Below are positions 5,482 through 6,167 of a stretch of 6,167 nucleotides of DNA, piece after piece. Source of the stretch: Spirochaetaceae bacterium. Lineage in GTDB: Bacteria; Spirochaetota; Spirochaetia; Treponematales; Breznakiellaceae. The position numbers and the translations under genes were made by a program. Location: contig JAIRSS010000262.1 in the NCBI GenBank assembly GCA_031255315.1, positions 1 to 6,167 on the forward strand, written 5' to 3'. Every line of letters begins with the position of its first letter. The first letter of the stretch is position 1. The notes beneath the pieces were generated by a model. The model was not told where the DNA came from and made no database searches. It worked only from the letters and a program-made list of their open reading frames with translations.

Positions 5482-6167
5482 ATGATGTACCGAAAAATCT
5501 GCGTAGCAAGTAGTATTTTTCTTATTTTTACCTCTTGCGGTCAAATGAATACGGTATTTTCATTTTCTTCCAATGGAGTCTATAAGGTCAGCGCTAAAGT
5601 CGGCCAATATACGCTGGATGAATGCGCCGTCATCCCGTCCGGTGTTCCGGTTTATCCGTATTTCCTCAATCCGGCGGATGAAGATCCGGACATCCAGAAA
5701 ATTACCATTTTCTTGCAGAATTCCTACGGGGAAATCATGAGTAAAAAAGTTACCTACATCATAGACCCCGATAGGGAAACTTCAACCGGTGCACCCTATA
5801 TGCCTGATTCCGGCTCCTCAAGCGGCCCCGCGCCGCCAGCCGATTCCTATTCTTCGTTTGACGACCCCTTCATGACGCCCAATTTCAATTCCTCAGGAGA
5901 TCCCGCGTTATCCCCTGATTCCTATTCTTCATTTGACGACCCCCTCGTAACGCCCAATCCTGGCTCCTCAGGCGATCCCGCGTTATCCCCCGATTCCTAT
6001 TCTTCGTTTGACGACCCCTTCATGACGCCTGATTTCAATTCCTCAGGAGATCCCGCGTTATCCCCCGATTCCTATTCTTCATTTGACGACCCCCTCGTAA
6101 CGCCCAATCCCGGCTCATCAGGAGATCCCGCGCTCACGCCCGATTCCTATTCCTCATTTGACGACCC
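5482..6167 (+). CDS. Repeat-containing lipoprotein, partial at the window's right edge
   Basis: The frame is open from ATG 5482 to the window end, giving 228 visible residues with no stop. It starts MMYRKICVASSIFLIFTSCGQ, a short lipoprotein signal with Cys19 the likely lipidated residue under relaxed spirochaetal rules. Residues 23-100 are a non-repetitive, probably strand-rich domain I do not recognise. From about residue 103 the protein is low-complexity, acidic and rich in Ser, Pro and Asp. From residue 121 it becomes exact 25-residue repeats beginning DSYSSFDDP, four complete and a fifth cut by the edge. It starts 21 nt after the FMN-binding gene. ATG 5485 is an equally possible start; neither has a Shine-Dalgarno sequence. 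Surface display is inferred from the lipid anchor and repeats; no function is assigned. Confidence 0.82.
   Translation, partial: MMYRKICVASSIFLIFTSCGQMNTVFSFSSNGVYKVSAKVGQYTLDECAVIPSGVPVYPYFLNPADEDPDIQKITIFLQNSYGEIMSKKVTYIIDPDRETSTGAPYMPDSGSSSGPAPPADSYSSFDDPFMTPNFNSSGDPALSPDSYSSFDDPLVTPNPGSSGDPALSPDSYSSFDDPFMTPDFNSSGDPALSPDSYSSFDDPLVTPNPGSSGDPALTPDSYSSFDD
5842..6167 (+). repeat. In-frame 75-bp tandem repeats, 4.3 copies
   Basis: Units begin at 5842, 5917, 5992, 6067 and 6142, exactly 75 bp apart. Units 1 and 3 share the variant FMTP..FN and differ at 3 of 75 bases. Units 2 and 4 share LVTPNPG and differ at 7. The array is therefore also a 150-bp repeat of two alternating types. Each unit itself divides into related 12- and 13-residue halves starting with Asp-Pro. 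The array continues past the window. Confidence 0.97.

Noticed and set aside
5842..6167. Regular 75-bp repeats as a CRISPR array or noncoding satellite
   Set aside because: The repeat is in frame, has coding-type synonymous differences and no unique spacers; it is part of a protein.

Overview
The window most resembles a Treponema-type spirochaete of the termite-gut or animal-gut kind. The reasons are roughly balanced G+C, several exported proteins with loose spirochaetal lipobox or signal sequences, a DUF2259-type secreted protein, and a TRAP solute-binding protein. This placement is inference from protein character; there is no rRNA or other phylogenetic marker here.

Layout. (1) 1-1353, minus strand: a TRAP transporter operon led by a near-consensus promoter and dctP (periplasmic solute-binding protein). 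It is followed 8 nt later by the N-terminus of the large permease dctM, which loses its reading frame after about 52 family-like residues. No dctQ lies between the two. (2) 1381-1936: no intact gene. It holds two adjacent hairpins (1417-1459) and a decayed minus-strand fragment of an ISAs1-family transposase (about 1495-1880). (3) 1949-2287, plus strand: a thioredoxin with a WCQPC active site. (4) 2288-2422: a convergent intergenic region with a perfect 14-bp inverted repeat. (5) 2423-3454, minus strand: an exported protein, probably a lipoprotein, with an Ig-like N-terminal half and a lamin-tail-like (LTD) C-terminal half. (6) 3576-4061, plus strand: a cytoplasmic protein of unknown function whose end overlaps by 12 nt the end of (7) 4050-4754, minus strand: a DUF2259-type secreted protein. 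(8) 4755-4956: a divergent promoter region with a foldable 79-nt inverted-repeat segment. (9) 4957-5460, plus strand: an exported FMN-binding-domain protein with the DGVSGAT flavinylation motif. (10) 5482 to the window end, plus strand: a lipoprotein with in-frame 75-bp (25-aa) tandem repeats. It runs off the edge, has no visible ribosome-binding site, and has a promoter placed so close to the ATG that a leaderless transcript is possible.

The genes do not form one obvious pathway. The shared theme of 2423-6167 is the cell envelope: four of its five proteins have export signals, and one probably carries a covalent flavin outside the cytoplasm. The left third is a transport operon that appears damaged, next to a dead insertion sequence. 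I do not see a defence system, CRISPR array, RNA gene or complete mobile element. The most unusual item is the repeat lipoprotein at the right edge.
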